A DNA stretch of 64,000 nt from Leisingera thetidis (GCF_025857195.1 NZ_CP109790.1:73681-137680), one strand, 5' to 3'; numbered from the stretch's first letter, positions 26,706-36,246 are shown. The notes: generated from the letters alone by a model not told the origin. Program-made: numbers and translations.

Positions 26706-28304
26706 TCAGGCGTCGATCCAGGCTGTGCGCGCCGCCTGGTAGAAGCCGAGGGGCCCGGCGCTATGCGGTGCCACGCCCTGCACTTCGTGGCGCGCGGCAT
26801 CGACGAAGTTGCGGAAGCCCAGCGTGATATGGCCGCCATCATCATGCACCATCTGCTGCATTTCGCCGTAGATCTCCTTGCGCTTGGCAAAGTCGAGCGT
26901 CGACCGCGCCTGGCTCAGCAGGCCTTCGAAACTGTCATTGCGCCACAGCGTCTCGTTCCAGGTGGAGGTTTTGGAAAAGGCGATGGAGAAGATCAGGTCC
27001 GGCACCGGCCGCGGATCCCAGCCCGAGGTGATCATCGGCTTCTGGATCCAGACGGAGGACCAGAAACTGTCCGCAGGCGGGTTGATGACATTGAGGTTGA
27101 TGCCCGCGGCCTTGGCGCTTTGCTGCACATGCTGCGCGGCGGCCAGCGCGCCGGTTCCCGCAACATCCGAGCCATAGAGGTCAATCGGCGTGTTCTCCAG
27201 CCCGGCCTTCTTGATGTGGAAGCGGGCCTTGTCGGGATCATAGGCCCGCTGGGCGATTTCCGCGTTGTAATAGGGGTCGATCGGTGCGATCGGGTGATCG
27301 TTTCCGATGGTGCCCAGCCCCTTGAGGATGTTGTCGCGGACCCCTTCGCGGTCGATGGCATATTTCATGGCCATCCGGAAATCATGGCTGTCCGTCGGCG
27401 CCCGGTCCAGCATCATCGCAAGATTGAGGAAGGCGCCGGAAGGCGCGTTGACCACATAGCCCGCACCGCTGTTGCCGATCAGCCGGGTGGCCTTCTGGTC
27501 CAGCTGCAGCAGCATGTTGATGTCGCCGGCGATCAGCGCGTTGATCCGGGCGGTATTGTCCGGAATGCCGACAAACTCCAATTCGTCGACATAGGGGCCT
27601 TCCGCGCCCCAATAGTTTTCATTGCGGGCAAAGACATAGCGGTTGCCGGGGGTGAACTCGACCACCTTGAACGGGCCGGTGCCCGGCGGTGTTCCGGCAA
27701 AGTCCTCAAGCCCCCGCTTGCTGATATGCAGCCGGGTGTCGGACATGATCATCGGGAATTCCGCATTCGGCCCTTCCAGATGGAACCGGACCTGATGGTC
27801 GCTCAGCTTTTCGACCGCGGTGATCTGGCTGATGTAGGATTTGGCCGGCGCCTCGCTGCCCTCGCGGTTGATGCGGTCAATGGTGTGCATCACATCCTCG
27901 GCGCCAAAGGGGGCGCCGTCGTGGAAGGTCACACCCTCGCGCAGGTTGAAGACCCATTGCGTGGCATCGTCATTGGCCTCCCAGGAGGTGGCCAGCCAGG
28001 GCATCGGCTGCAGATTGGCGTCCCGGTTCACCAGCGTGTCATAGACGGAATAGCCCATCATGATATTTGCGGTGCCGTAGAATCTGGTCGGATCCAGGCT
28101 GTCCTGCGCTTGCGACGCTTCAATGCCGACCACAAGGCGGCCGCCGGTCTTGGGCGTTGCCGCATGGGCCCGGCCGGCTGTCAGGCTGGCGATGGCCCCC
28201 GCCGACACGCCGGCAGCGGCCAGGGTTCCCATAAATTGGCGCCGCGACAGTTTCCCGGCCGCGAATAGCTGGAACTGGTGGTCTTTGAACTTGCTGTCAG
28301 ACAT
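26706..28304 (-). CDS. ABC transporter substrate-binding protein, family 5 (peptide/opine/nickel type)
   Basis: 532 residues, periplasmic. The N-terminus has a Tat-type signal, KLSRRQFMGTLAAAGVSAGA, cleaved near AHA at about 48. The family 5 solute-binding pattern follows (GGRLVVGIEASQAQDSLDP; WVFNLREGVTFHDGAPFGAEDV; FAGTPPGTGPFKVVEFTPG). It is divergent from the GntR gene and, with the permeases and ATPase at 29325-32834, completes an importer although it is transcribed the other way. Its ligand is unknown; the regulon suggests an N-methylated compound. Confidence 0.9.
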   Translation of the reverse strand: MSDSKFKDHQFQLFAAGKLSRRQFMGTLAAAGVSAGAIASLTAGRAHAATPKTGGRLVVGIEASQAQDSLDPTRFYGTANIMMGYSVYDTLVNRDANLQPMPWLATSWEANDDATQWVFNLREGVTFHDGAPFGAEDVMHTIDRINREGSEAPAKSYISQITAVEKLSDHQVRFHLEGPNAEFPMIMSDTRLHISKRGLEDFAGTPPGTGPFKVVEFTPGNRYVFARNENYWGAEGPYVDELEFVGIPDNTARINALIAGDINMLLQLDQKATRLIGNSGAGYVVNAPSGAFLNLAMMLDRAPTDSHDFRMAMKYAIDREGVRDNILKGLGTIGNDHPIAPIDPYYNAEIAQRAYDPDKARFHIKKAGLENTPIDLYGSDVAGTGALAAAQHVQQSAKAAGINLNVINPPADSFWSSVWIQKPMITSGWDPRPVPDLIFSIAFSKTSTWNETLWRNDSFEGLLSQARSTLDFAKRKEIYGEMQQMVHDDGGHITLGFRNFVDAARHEVQGVAPHSAGPLGFYQAARTAWIDA

Positions 28305-28394
28305 TCATGGTCTCCGCTGTTGGGTCGTCCGGCACCGGCGGGCCTGGATCATTTGCCGGCCTTTTATGGTCCGGTTTTTGCTTATTGTGCTAAA

Positions 28395-28406
28395 CTGTGA
28401 TCACAG
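28395..28406. promoter_or_regulatory. Operator copy 3, CTGTGATCACAG
   Basis: A perfect copy in the gap between the binding-protein gene (minus) and the GntR gene (plus), 91 bp from the former start. Copy 4 (imperfect) is centred 33 bp away, about three helical turns, so two dimers could bind on one face. Autoregulation of the GntR gene is likely. Confidence 0.82.
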
Positions 28407-28427
28407 AATCATGCAAAAATCAAGCAT

Positions 28428-28439
28428 CTTTGATCACAG
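28428..28439. promoter_or_regulatory. Imperfect operator copy 4, CTTTGATCACAG
   Basis: It differs from the consensus at one position (T for G in the third base). It lies 100 bp before the GntR start. Close spacing to the perfect copy suggests cooperative binding. Confidence 0.65.
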
Positions 28440-28538
28440 ATGCCAGCCGTGGTAAGGCTGGGCACAGCAGCACAGGACCTTGGGCGCCAATGGTAGCCGG
28501 TCCGCAGCCAAAGACCAGAATGGACCTCGGAGGGGCAG

Positions 28539-29201
28539 ATGGACACAGCAGCAAATCGGGAAACAGCGCCTGCGGAAAATCTCAGCGCCAAGGTCTATGC
28601 CGACCTGAAAATGAAGCTGATTGTCGGCCGGCTCCGCCCGGCGGAAACCCTGTCGATCCGGACCCTCGCCGAAGAATACGACGTCTCAGCCATGCCGGTG
28701 CGCGAAGCGCTGCGCCAGCTCGCCTCCGAGGACGCGCTGATCGGTGCCGCCAAGAAGGCCTACCGGGTGCCGGATCTCAACTCGGGAGAAGCGGCGAATC
28801 TATTCTTTATCCGCGCCATCCTGGAAGGCGCGGCAGCGGAAATCGCCGCCGAAAACGTGCGGGACAAGGATATCAAGGCACTGGAGAAACTGGTGCAGGA
28901 CATGGAAGCTGCCTGGCAGAAGCAGGACGCGGTGCAATTCCTGCTGGTCAATTTCAGGTTCCACAGCCGCATCTACAGCCTGACCCGAAACAGTGCCCTG
29001 CAGTCGATGATCGAGTCGCTCTATGCGCGCACCGGTCCCTGGCTGGCGCATGGCATCACTGAGCTGGTGACCATCGACAGCTGGATGGGCGACCACCCCG
29101 GAATCATCCAGGCGCTGCGCGACCGCGACGCGGCGCTGGCCCGGAAACTGGTGGAACAGGACGCGCGCTGGGGCGTCGATCTCTACCGCGCCCGCAGCTG
29201 A
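28539..29201 (+). CDS. GntR-family regulator with FCD effector domain
   Basis: 220 residues. The winged helix (SAKVYADLKMKLIVGRLRPAE; IRTLAEEYDVSAMPVREALRQLASE) at about 15-80 is followed by an all-helical FCD ligand domain (RAILEGAAAEIAAE; NFRFHSRIYSLTRN; DHPGIIQALRDRDAALARKLVEQ) with the usual Asn/His metal-binding positions. GGAGG lies before the ATG. FCD-type GntR proteins bind short palindromes of the TGATCA kind and are released by a catabolic ligand. The five CTGTGATCACAG sites around it, two beside its own gene, make it the probable local repressor. Confidence 0.92.
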   Translation: MDTAANRETAPAENLSAKVYADLKMKLIVGRLRPAETLSIRTLAEEYDVSAMPVREALRQLASEDALIGAAKKAYRVPDLNSGEAANLFFIRAILEGAAAEIAAENVRDKDIKALEKLVQDMEAAWQKQDAVQFLLVNFRFHSRIYSLTRNSALQSMIESLYARTGPWLAHGITELVTIDSWMGDHPGIIQALRDRDAALARKLVEQDARWGVDLYRARS

Positions 29202-29265
29202 AACGCCCGGCACCGGCCGCGAATAATTGATGCACGCAAAACTTATCTCTTGATTTTCAGCTCAT

Positions 29266-29277
29266 CTGTGATCACAG
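29266..29277. promoter_or_regulatory. Operator copy 5, CTGTGATCACAG (importer operon)
   Basis: A perfect copy, 47 bp upstream of the first permease gene and downstream of the GntR gene. It indicates that the 29325-37878 operon has its own controlled promoter. Confidence 0.82.
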
Positions 29278-29324
29278 TTTACCTGTTCCCTGGCCAGTGA
29301 CCGCCAGCGCAAGGGAGGGACCGC

Positions 29325-30278
29325 ATGAGTTTAACGGAGATTCTCTGGAAGAGGCTGGTCCTCGGCATCGGAACGCTGCTGTTTGTATCGGTGCTGGTGT
29401 TCCTCGGGACCGAGATCCTGCCCGGCGATGTGGCGCATGCAATTCTGGGGCAGGGGGCAACGCCGGAATTGCTGGAGCAGGTCCGCGAGCGCCTCGGGCT
29501 GAACGAGCCGCTGCACGTGCGTTACTGGGTGTGGCTGACGAATTTCATCACTGGCGACTTCGGCACCTCGCTGGCCAATGGTGCGGATATCAGCTCCGAG
29601 ATCACCCGCCGCGGCAGCAACACCATCATTCTGGCACTCTGCACGGCCGTCATCGCGGTGCCGCTGGCAATTGCCCTGGGGCTGGCCGCGGCGGTCAAGC
29701 CGGGCGGGCTGGCCGACCGCTTGATCACCTCGACCTCGCTGGCGCTGATCTCTTTCCCGGATTTCCTGGTCGCGGTGGTGCTGGTCACCATCTTCGCCAT
29801 CAAGCTGCGCTGGCTGCCGGCCATCGCCTCGATCCGGCCCAGCTATGACCTGGTGGACTGGATCCGCATCCTGATCCTGCCGGTGATGGGCCTCACCTTC
29901 ACCATCCTGGCGCATATGGTGCGGATGACCCGCTCCGCCGTGCTGAACGTGCTCACCAGCCCGGCGATCGAGATGGCAATCCTCAAGGGCGTGCCGCGCC
30001 GCCGCCTGCTGCTGCGCCACGCGCTGCCCAATGCGCTGGGGCCGATCATCAATGTGGTGGCGCTGAACCTGGCCTATCTGGCCAGCGGCGTGGTGGTGAT
30101 CGAGACGCTGTTCAATTTCCCCGGCCTCGGCCGCTACATGGTCGAGGCGGTCACCAACCGCGACGTGCCCATCGTGCAGACCTGCGCGATGATCTTCTGC
30201 TCCTTCTATGTCCTGCTGAACATGACTGCCGACATCCTGTCGATCATCGCCAACCCGCGCGTGAGGTACAAGAAATGA
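29325..30278 (+). CDS. ABC transporter permease, DppB type
   Basis: A 317-residue inner-membrane protein with about six membrane segments. LWKRLVLGIGTLLFVSVLVF is the first, and the ATPase-contact EAA loop is MAILKGVPRRRLLLRHALPNALGP. The typical DppB feature GDFGTSLANGADISSEI is present. AAGGGAGGG precedes the ATG. It overlaps the next permease gene by 4 bp. It is the first gene of the importer and catabolic operon. Confidence 0.93.
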   Translation: MSLTEILWKRLVLGIGTLLFVSVLVFLGTEILPGDVAHAILGQGATPELLEQVRERLGLNEPLHVRYWVWLTNFITGDFGTSLANGADISSEITRRGSNTIILALCTAVIAVPLAIALGLAAAVKPGGLADRLITSTSLALISFPDFLVAVVLVTIFAIKLRWLPAIASIRPSYDLVDWIRILILPVMGLTFTILAHMVRMTRSAVLNVLTSPAIEMAILKGVPRRRLLLRHALPNALGPIINVVALNLAYLASGVVVIETLFNFPGLGRYMVEAVTNRDVPIVQTCAMIFCSFYVLLNMTADILSIIANPRVRYKK

Positions 30279-31138
30279 CCCCCGGACCCCGGACCTGGGC
30301 AGGCGAGCTGCGCGAGGCGGTTTCCGACCTGACGCCCGGCGTCACGCTTTGTCTTCTGTTCCTGATTGCCGTCTTCGTAATCGGCGCTTTCGCCCCTTGG
30401 ATCGCCCCCTACGGCGAAGGCGCGATCCTCACCAACGACAGTTTCCTGCCGCCCAGCAGCGAAATGTGGCTGGGCAGCGACTACCTCGGGCGGGATGTGC
30501 TGTCGCGGCTTGTTTACGGCGTGCGGATCACCCTGTTCCTTGCTTTGACTATCACGTTCCTGTCGTTCTTTGCAGGCGTTTTCCTCGGCTTCCTGGCTGC
30601 TGCCTTCGGCGGGCGGATTGACAGCTGGATGAGCCGGATCAACGACGCGCTGCTCAGCTTCCCGGCGCTGATGCTGGCGCTCATCGTGATCAACTCGCTG
30701 GGCTCTTCCTTTGTGGTGCTGGTTTTCACAATTGCCTTCATCGACATGACAAGGGTGTTCCGGGTCGCCCGGGCGCTGGCGGTCAACATCATGGTGATGG
30801 ACTATGTCGAGGCCGCCGTGGTGCGCGGCGAGGGCAAGGGCTGGATCGTCTGGCATGAGGTTCTGCCCAACGCCCTCACCCCGCTTGCCGCCGAATTCGG
30901 CATCCGCTTCACCTATGCCATCCTGTTCATCTCGGCGCTCTCTTTCCTCGGCCTCGGCGTGCAGCCGCCGCAATCGGACCTCGGTGTCATGGTCAAGGAG
31001 AACATGCAGGCGATCCTCTGGGGCGAATACACCACGCTTTATCCGGCCTTCGGCATCGCGCTGATCGCCATTTCCATGAACGTCTTTGTCGACTGGCTGC
31101 TGCAGCGGTCCAGCGCCAAGCTGCCTGATGAGATCTGA
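30275..31138 (+). CDS. ABC transporter permease, DppC type
   Basis: A 287-residue inner-membrane protein with a first segment at about 24-45, the motif LGSDYLGRDVLSRLVYGVR of DppC-type permeases, and the EAA loop EAAVVRGEGKGWIVWHEVLPNALTP. It is coupled by ATGA overlap to the DppB-type gene and is followed directly by the ATPase gene. It forms the channel with its neighbour. Confidence 0.93.
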   Translation: MTPGPRTWAGELREAVSDLTPGVTLCLLFLIAVFVIGAFAPWIAPYGEGAILTNDSFLPPSSEMWLGSDYLGRDVLSRLVYGVRITLFLALTITFLSFFAGVFLGFLAAAFGGRIDSWMSRINDALLSFPALMLALIVINSLGSSFVVLVFTIAFIDMTRVFRVARALAVNIMVMDYVEAAVVRGEGKGWIVWHEVLPNALTPLAAEFGIRFTYAILFISALSFLGLGVQPPQSDLGVMVKENMQAILWGEYTTLYPAFGIALIAISMNVFVDWLLQRSSAKLPDEI

Positions 31139-31139
31139 T

Positions 31140-32834
31140 ATGCGCGACACCTCCCACAACGGCTCCGATAGCGGCCCTGAAGGCGAGCCGCTGCTGCAAG
31201 TCCGCGGCCTGGATGTCTCCGTCCGCGACAAGAAGGGTCATGAGTTCAAAATCGTCGACGGCATTTCCTTTGACGTGCAGCCGGGCGAGGTGATTGCGCT
31301 GATCGGCGAGAGCGGCTCAGGCAAGACCACAATTTCGCTGGGCTGCATGGGCTATACCCGCCCCGGCTGCCACATCACCGGCGGCTCGGTGCATCTGGGC
31401 GGAACAAACGTGCTGGAGCAATCCCTGTCCAAACTGCAAGAGCTGCGCGGCAAGGAGATCACCTATGTCGCGCAATCGGCAGCGGCCTCCTTCAACGGCG
31501 CCATGACAATTGACGCGCAGGTCATCGAAATCCCGGTCATCACCGGCGCCATGAGCCGCGAGGCGGCACTGGCCAAGGCGGCACGGCTCTACAACGACCT
31601 GGAGCTGCCGGACCCGGAAAACATCGGCAAACGCTACCCGCATCAGGTCTCCGGCGGCCAGCTGCAGCGGCTGATGGCGGCGATGGCGATGATCAGCGAT
31701 CCGCGGCTGCTGATCCTGGACGAGCCGACCACGGCGCTGGACGTGACCACCCAGATCGAGGTGCTGCATTCCTTCAAGAAACTGATCCGCGAGAACAACA
31801 CCGCAGCCATCTACGTGACTCACGACCTGTCGCTGGTGGCGCAGGTGGCCGACCACATCCTGGTGCTGAAAGACGGCCGGATGGTGGAATACGGACCCAC
31901 CGAGCAGATCATCTCCAACCCGCAGCACGGTTACACCAAGGCGCTGATGGCCGCCGCTCACCTGATGCCGGAGGACATCCACGCCCCGCCCGTGGCGGCA
32001 GCGCAGGCGCCGCCGCTGCTGGAGGTGCGCGGCGTCACAGCCGGCTACGGACCGGGGCAAAGCATCATTGCCCTGCGCGGCATCGATCTGACTGTCAATG
32101 CCGGCGAAACCCTGGGCGTGATCGGCGAGAGCGGCTCCGGCAAAACCACTCTGGGCCGCCTGATCTCCGGTCTGATGGGCGCCAAACAGGGCGGCGTTTA
32201 TCTGGACGGGCAGCAGCTGCAGCATTCCGTCAGCCAGCGCTCCCGCGAGGAGCTGCGCCAGATCCAGTTCGCCTTCCAGATGGCCGACGTGGCGCTGAAC
32301 CCGCGGCAACGGCTGAACAAGATCCTCAGCCGTCCGATGGTGTTCTACCGCGGCCTGTCCCAACGCGAGGCCACCAGGGAGGTGGCCCGCCTGCTGGAAC
32401 GTGTCGGCCTGCCCACCGATTTCGCCTGGCGCTTCCCGCCTGAGCTGTCGGGCGGCCAGCGCCAGCGGGTCAACCTCGCACGCGCCCTCGCCGCCCAGCC
32501 ACGGCTGATCATCTGCGACGAGATCACCTCGGCGCTCGATACCATCGTGGCGCAGCAGATCCTCGACCTGCTGGAGGACCTGCAGGACGAACTCGGCCTC
32601 AGCTACATGTTCATCACCCATGACATCGCCACGGTTTCAAAGATCTCCGAGCGGATCGCGGTGATGCGGCACGGGCGGATCGTGGCGCAGGGCCCGGTGG
32701 ATCAGGTGCTGAAGCCTCCGTGCCACGAATACACCCAGCTTTTGCTCAATTCGGTGCCGGAGATGCGCACTGACTGGCTGGATGACGCGGTCGTTGAGCG
32801 GCGCAATCTGGTGGCAGCACTGGACAATATATGA
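31140..32834 (+). CDS. ABC transporter ATP-binding protein, fused tandem ATPases (DppD-DppF type)
   Basis: 564 residues with two complete ABC ATPase modules, at about 15-270 and 290-550. Each has Walker A (GESGSGKTT), a signature (VSGGQLQRL and LSGGQRQRV) and Walker B (LLILDEPTTALD and LIICDEITSALD). The second Walker B has Cys in place of Leu before the DE. Fusions of this kind (GsiA-like) power peptide-type importers. The start at 31140 follows the permease stop directly (TGATATG); an in-frame ATG 12 nt earlier is also possible. Confidence 0.93.
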   Translation: MRDTSHNGSDSGPEGEPLLQVRGLDVSVRDKKGHEFKIVDGISFDVQPGEVIALIGESGSGKTTISLGCMGYTRPGCHITGGSVHLGGTNVLEQSLSKLQELRGKEITYVAQSAAASFNGAMTIDAQVIEIPVITGAMSREAALAKAARLYNDLELPDPENIGKRYPHQVSGGQLQRLMAAMAMISDPRLLILDEPTTALDVTTQIEVLHSFKKLIRENNTAAIYVTHDLSLVAQVADHILVLKDGRMVEYGPTEQIISNPQHGYTKALMAAAHLMPEDIHAPPVAAAQAPPLLEVRGVTAGYGPGQSIIALRGIDLTVNAGETLGVIGESGSGKTTLGRLISGLMGAKQGGVYLDGQQLQHSVSQRSREELRQIQFAFQMADVALNPRQRLNKILSRPMVFYRGLSQREATREVARLLERVGLPTDFAWRFPPELSGGQRQRVNLARALAAQPRLIICDEITSALDTIVAQQILDLLEDLQDELGLSYMFITHDIATVSKISERIAVMRHGRIVAQGPVDQVLKPPCHEYTQLLLNSVPEMRTDWLDDAVVERRNLVAALDNI

Positions 32835-32915
32835 GTGTGCCTCGTTGAGGCAAGAAATTGGATCTGAAGCTGAAGGGCTCCAAGGATGAACAAGCCGTTC
32901 AAAGTCATGATGGAA

Positions 32916-32979
32916 GAAACCTGGGCCGGAGCCTGCCGGGGCCTTTCCCCGCAACCAGGCACCAACCTTCAGGAGATCA
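32916..32979 (+). ncRNA. Candidate cis-regulatory leader element, copy 1
   Basis: A ~60-nt block that recurs at 36291-36350. Shared features in order: GAAACCTGGGCCGGRGC, 5 nt, GGGG, 5 nt, CCCC, an AACCA-like segment, and CAGGAGA (the Shine-Dalgarno). GGGG/CCCC can form a hairpin whose loop sequence differs between copies, and CCTG near the 5' end can pair with CAGG of the ribosome binding site. This copy precedes the small ORF at 32983 and the DMGDH-like gene. I do not recognise it as a known riboswitch. A shared short upstream peptide (ETWAGAxRG in both) is an alternative reading. Confidence 0.5.
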
Positions 32980-32982
32980 GCA

Positions 32983-33087
32983 ATGGCAAGCCGCCTCTTT
33001 GGCCATCAGACCGGCTCTTCGGACAAGACACCTAACCCTCAACATTCAGCCACATGCCGCCCAGGCAAACACGAGGTGCTGCCATGA
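32983..33087 (+). CDS. Small ORF (34 aa) coupled to the DMGDH-like gene
   Basis: The ATG at 32983 follows CAGGAG (32970-32975) at normal spacing, and the frame ends in TGA overlapping the ATG of the DMGDH-like gene (ATGA at 33084-33087). The peptide starts MASRLFGHQTGSSDK and has no family match known to me. Good initiation signals and coupling argue for translation; the lack of homology and the repetitive context argue that it may be only a leader peptide or the remnant of a deleted gene. Confidence 0.42.
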   Translation: MASRLFGHQTGSSDKTPNPQHSATCRPGKHEVLP

Positions 33088-35480
33088 ACACGGCAGCGCG
33101 GGTTGTTGTCATCGGCGGCGGCGTGGTCGGCTGCTCCATCCTCTACCATCTGGCCAAAAACGGCTGGCGCGACGTGATGCTGCTGGAGCGGCAGGAACTC
33201 ACCTCCGGCTCCAGCTGGCACGCGGCGGGCGGGCTGTTCACCGTGGTGCGGCCCAACGCGGCGGCGGAGATGCACCGCTACACCTTCCAGATCTACCGCG
33301 AGCTGGAACAGGAACGAGGCCAGCCCTGCGGCTTCCATTTCACCGGCGGCCTCAACATCTGCCGCACCCAGGACGAGATCGACAGCAACGCCATGATGCA
33401 AAGCGCCTGCCGCCGGCTGGGGATCGAGGGCCATTTCATCTCGCTGCAGGAAGCCAAGGCAAAGGCACCGGTGCTGGACACCTCGCACATGATCGGCGCC
33501 TTCTGGGAGGAGGAGGGCGGCCATGTCGACCCGGCCTCCGCCACCAACGCCTTTGCCGCCGCCGCGCGGCAGTTGAGCGCCACCACCCACCGTCACACCC
33601 CGGTCACCGCCACCAACCAGCGCGCTGACGGCACTTGGGACGTAGTGACGGACAAGGGCACCATCCATGCCGAATATGTCGTCAACGCCGCCGGCCTCTG
33701 GGGCCGCGAAGTCGCCCGGATGGCCGGGATCGAACTGCCCTTGATGCCGGTCGAGCACCACTACCTGGTGACCGAAAACATCCCCCTCATTGAAAGCCTC
33801 GGCTTCGAACTGCCGCAGATCAACGACAATGAAACCGGCTCTTATGCGCGGCAGGAGGGCATGGGGATGCTGCTTGGCGCCTATGAGGACAAGATGACCC
33901 ATTGGGCCAAGGACGGCACCCCGCTGGACTTCGGCCACGAACTCTTGCCCGACAATCTGGACTGCATGGAGTGGAACTTCGAAAAATCGGTCGAGATCAT
34001 GCCCTGTCTGGGCGAGGCCGGCGTCAAGCGGGTGATCAACGGCCCGATGATCTTCTCTCCCGACCTGTCGCCGCTGATCGGCCCGCACCCCGCCCTGCGC
34101 AACTATTTCTGCGCCAACGGGGTGATGGCCGGCTTCAACCAGGGCGGCGGCATCGGCCGGGTGATCGCGGAGTGGATCATCGGCGGCGAGCCGGAGATCG
34201 ACATCTTCAACTGGGATGTGACCCGCTTCGGAGATTTCGCGACCAGGAAATACACCGAGGACATGACCCGGTATTTCTATGAAAACCGGTCCGAGAAAAC
34301 CTTCCCCTACCAAAGCTTTCCCGCCGCCCGGCCGCAGGCAAAATCCCCCATCCATGACCGCCTCGCGCAGGCGGGCGCGGTGTTTGGCACCGGTTTCGGA
34401 CGCGAGCACGCCACCTGGTTCGCATCCGAAGGTATGGAGGCGGAGGACAGCCTAACCTACCGCCAACCCAATTGGTGGAAACCCGTCGCCGAGGAGGGCA
34501 GGCGCCTGCGCGAAGGGGCAGGGCTTTTCGAATTCTCCGACATGGCCAAATTCGAGGTCTCCGGCCCGAATGCCGAAGCCTGGCTCGACCGCATCATGGC
34601 CAACCGCCTGCCCAAAACCGGACGGCTGTGCCTCACGCCAATGCTGTCGGACAAGGGCAAGGTGATCGGCGATTTCACTGTCTCCAACCTCGGGGACCGC
34701 TATCTGATCGTCGGCACCTACGCAATGCAGCTGGCCTACCTGCGCCACTTCCGCAAATACCTGCCCGCCGGCGGCGTCACGCTCAGGAACCTGTCGGACG
34801 AACTGTCCGGTCTCGCCCTGGCCGGCCCGAAGGCACAGGCCATCATGGCAACGCTCACCGATCAGCCGATGGACAGCAGTTCCTTCCGCTTTATGGATGC
34901 CAGGGAGATTACGCTGGCCGGGGTGCCGGGTGTGATTGCCCTGCGCGTCTCCTACACCGGGGAAACCGGCTATGAGCTTTACATGGCCCCGGACCGCCAG
35001 CCGCAGATCTTCGATGCCCTGCGCGAATGCGGTGCGGACCTGTGCGGCCTGCGCGCGCTGATGATGCTGCGGCTGGAGAAAAGCTACCCGGCGTGGGGGC
35101 TGGAGATCACTTCCGACTACTATGCCCATGAATGCGGGATGATGCACCACGTGAAGCTCGGCAAGGGCGAGTTCATCGGCCGGGAAGCCGCCCAGAACTA
35201 TGGCCCGCCGCGCGAACTCCCGATCACCCTGACAGTCGAGGCCGGCGATCTGGCGATCTGGGGCGACGAGGCGATCTTCCTGGACGGCCAGCCCGTCGGT
35301 TATGTTTCTTCGGGAGGCTGGGGGCCGGTCACAGAACGGCATATCGCGCTAGGATATGTGCCGCCCGGGGCGTATCGCGAGGGTGGCGACTATGCGGTGG
35401 AGATTCTCGGGCGGTTGCGCAAGGCCCGATTGGCGCCCGAGGCACTCTACGATCCCTCCGGCGGCAAAATGCGCCGCTGA
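33084..35480 (+). CDS. Dimethylglycine/sarcosine dehydrogenase-like flavoprotein with folate domain
   Basis: 798 residues. The N-terminal half is a DAO-type flavoprotein (VVVIGGGVVGCSILYHLA), and the segment ELTSGSSWHAAG, with His46, matches the covalent FAD histidine of dimethylglycine dehydrogenase. The C-terminal half is a GcvT-like tetrahydrofolate domain (FEFSDMAKFEVSGPNAEAWL; SYTGETGYELYMAPDRQ). Such enzymes remove an N-methyl group from tertiary or secondary amines and deliver it to folate. The start at 33084 follows GAGGTG and overlaps the small ORF. It is the first enzyme gene after the importer genes. The substrate could be dimethylglycine, sarcosine or another N-methyl amino acid. 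Confidence 0.9.
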   Translation: MNTAARVVVIGGGVVGCSILYHLAKNGWRDVMLLERQELTSGSSWHAAGGLFTVVRPNAAAEMHRYTFQIYRELEQERGQPCGFHFTGGLNICRTQDEIDSNAMMQSACRRLGIEGHFISLQEAKAKAPVLDTSHMIGAFWEEEGGHVDPASATNAFAAAARQLSATTHRHTPVTATNQRADGTWDVVTDKGTIHAEYVVNAAGLWGREVARMAGIELPLMPVEHHYLVTENIPLIESLGFELPQINDNETGSYARQEGMGMLLGAYEDKMTHWAKDGTPLDFGHELLPDNLDCMEWNFEKSVEIMPCLGEAGVKRVINGPMIFSPDLSPLIGPHPALRNYFCANGVMAGFNQGGGIGRVIAEWIIGGEPEIDIFNWDVTRFGDFATRKYTEDMTRYFYENRSEKTFPYQSFPAARPQAKSPIHDRLAQAGAVFGTGFGREHATWFASEGMEAEDSLTYRQPNWWKPVAEEGRRLREGAGLFEFSDMAKFEVSGPNAEAWLDRIMANRLPKTGRLCLTPMLSDKGKVIGDFTVSNLGDRYLIVGTYAMQLAYLRHFRKYLPAGGVTLRNLSDELSGLALAGPKAQAIMATLTDQPMDSSSFRFMDAREITLAGVPGVIALRVSYTGETGYELYMAPDRQPQIFDALRECGADLCGLRALMMLRLEKSYPAWGLEITSDYYAHECGMMHHVKLGKGEFIGREAAQNYGPPRELPITLTVEAGDLAIWGDEAIFLDGQPVGYVSSGGWGPVTERHIALGYVPPGAYREGGDYAVEILGRLRKARLAPEALYDPSGGKMRR

Positions 35481-35496
35481 CCAAAGGAGCGACAGG

Positions 35497-36246
35497 ATGA
35501 TTGTGACAGGTGGACATTCCTATCAGGGCTACAGCGTCGGCATTCTGATGTTCGACAACAAGCGCTTTCCCATGCCGCCCGGCGATGTCGGCAACGCGAC
35601 GAGCTATCCGTTTCCGGTGCTTCTTCGCCAGATCAAGGGGCTGGAGGACAACCCCTTTCCGCCGTTGACGCGTCCGGATGGCAGCTATACGCCCGAAGTG
35701 CAGATGTGTATCGACGCGGCGGTTCAGATGGAACGCGACGGGGTGCGGGCCATCGCAATGTGCTGCGGCTTCTTTTCGCTGATCCAGCCTGTGCTGGCCA
35801 AACACGTCGCGATCCCCGTCATGACCTCGCCGTTGATGATGTTGCCGGTCATCCGGCAGATGATCCGACCGGATCAGTCCGTTCTGGTCGTAACGGCGGC
35901 GGCGCAGTTGCTGGCGAGTGAATTCTTCACGGCGGTGGGCGCGGATCTGAATGACCGGATCACGCTGGCGGGTCTGGACGGCTCGGAGGTCTTCAACGCC
36001 ATGTGCATGGGCGGATCAGAAATCACCTGCGATGCCGACGTGCTGCGCGCCGATGTATTGGCGGCAGTTGACGAGGGCAGGAAACGGGATCCGAATATCG
36101 GTGCGGTTCTTCTGGAATGTACCAGCCTGCCGCCCTTCGCCTGCGATGCAGGCGAGGCTGCGGGGCTGCCGGTTTTTGATTTCATTGCCTGTGTCGAGTG
36201 GCTGCACCGGGCCGTGGCGCCGAAACGCTATTCGGGATATATCTGA
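35497..36246 (+). CDS. Asp/Glu/hydantoin racemase-superfamily protein
   Basis: 249 residues. Two conserved cysteine regions (AIAMCCGFFSLIQ near residues 83-95 and LLECTSLPPFA near 205-215) correspond to the paired catalytic cysteines of the Asp/Glu racemase, hydantoin racemase and maleate isomerase superfamily. AAAGGAG precedes the start at 35497 by 6 nt. It lies between the DMGDH-like and MttB-like genes, 16 bp after the former, so it belongs to the operon. Its reaction could be a racemisation of an amino acid or an isomerisation of a diacid; sequence alone does not settle it. Confidence 0.78.
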   Translation: MIVTGGHSYQGYSVGILMFDNKRFPMPPGDVGNATSYPFPVLLRQIKGLEDNPFPPLTRPDGSYTPEVQMCIDAAVQMERDGVRAIAMCCGFFSLIQPVLAKHVAIPVMTSPLMMLPVIRQMIRPDQSVLVVTAAAQLLASEFFTAVGADLNDRITLAGLDGSEVFNAMCMGGSEITCDADVLRADVLAAVDEGRKRDPNIGAVLLECTSLPPFACDAGEAAGLPVFDFIACVEWLHRAVAPKRYSGYI

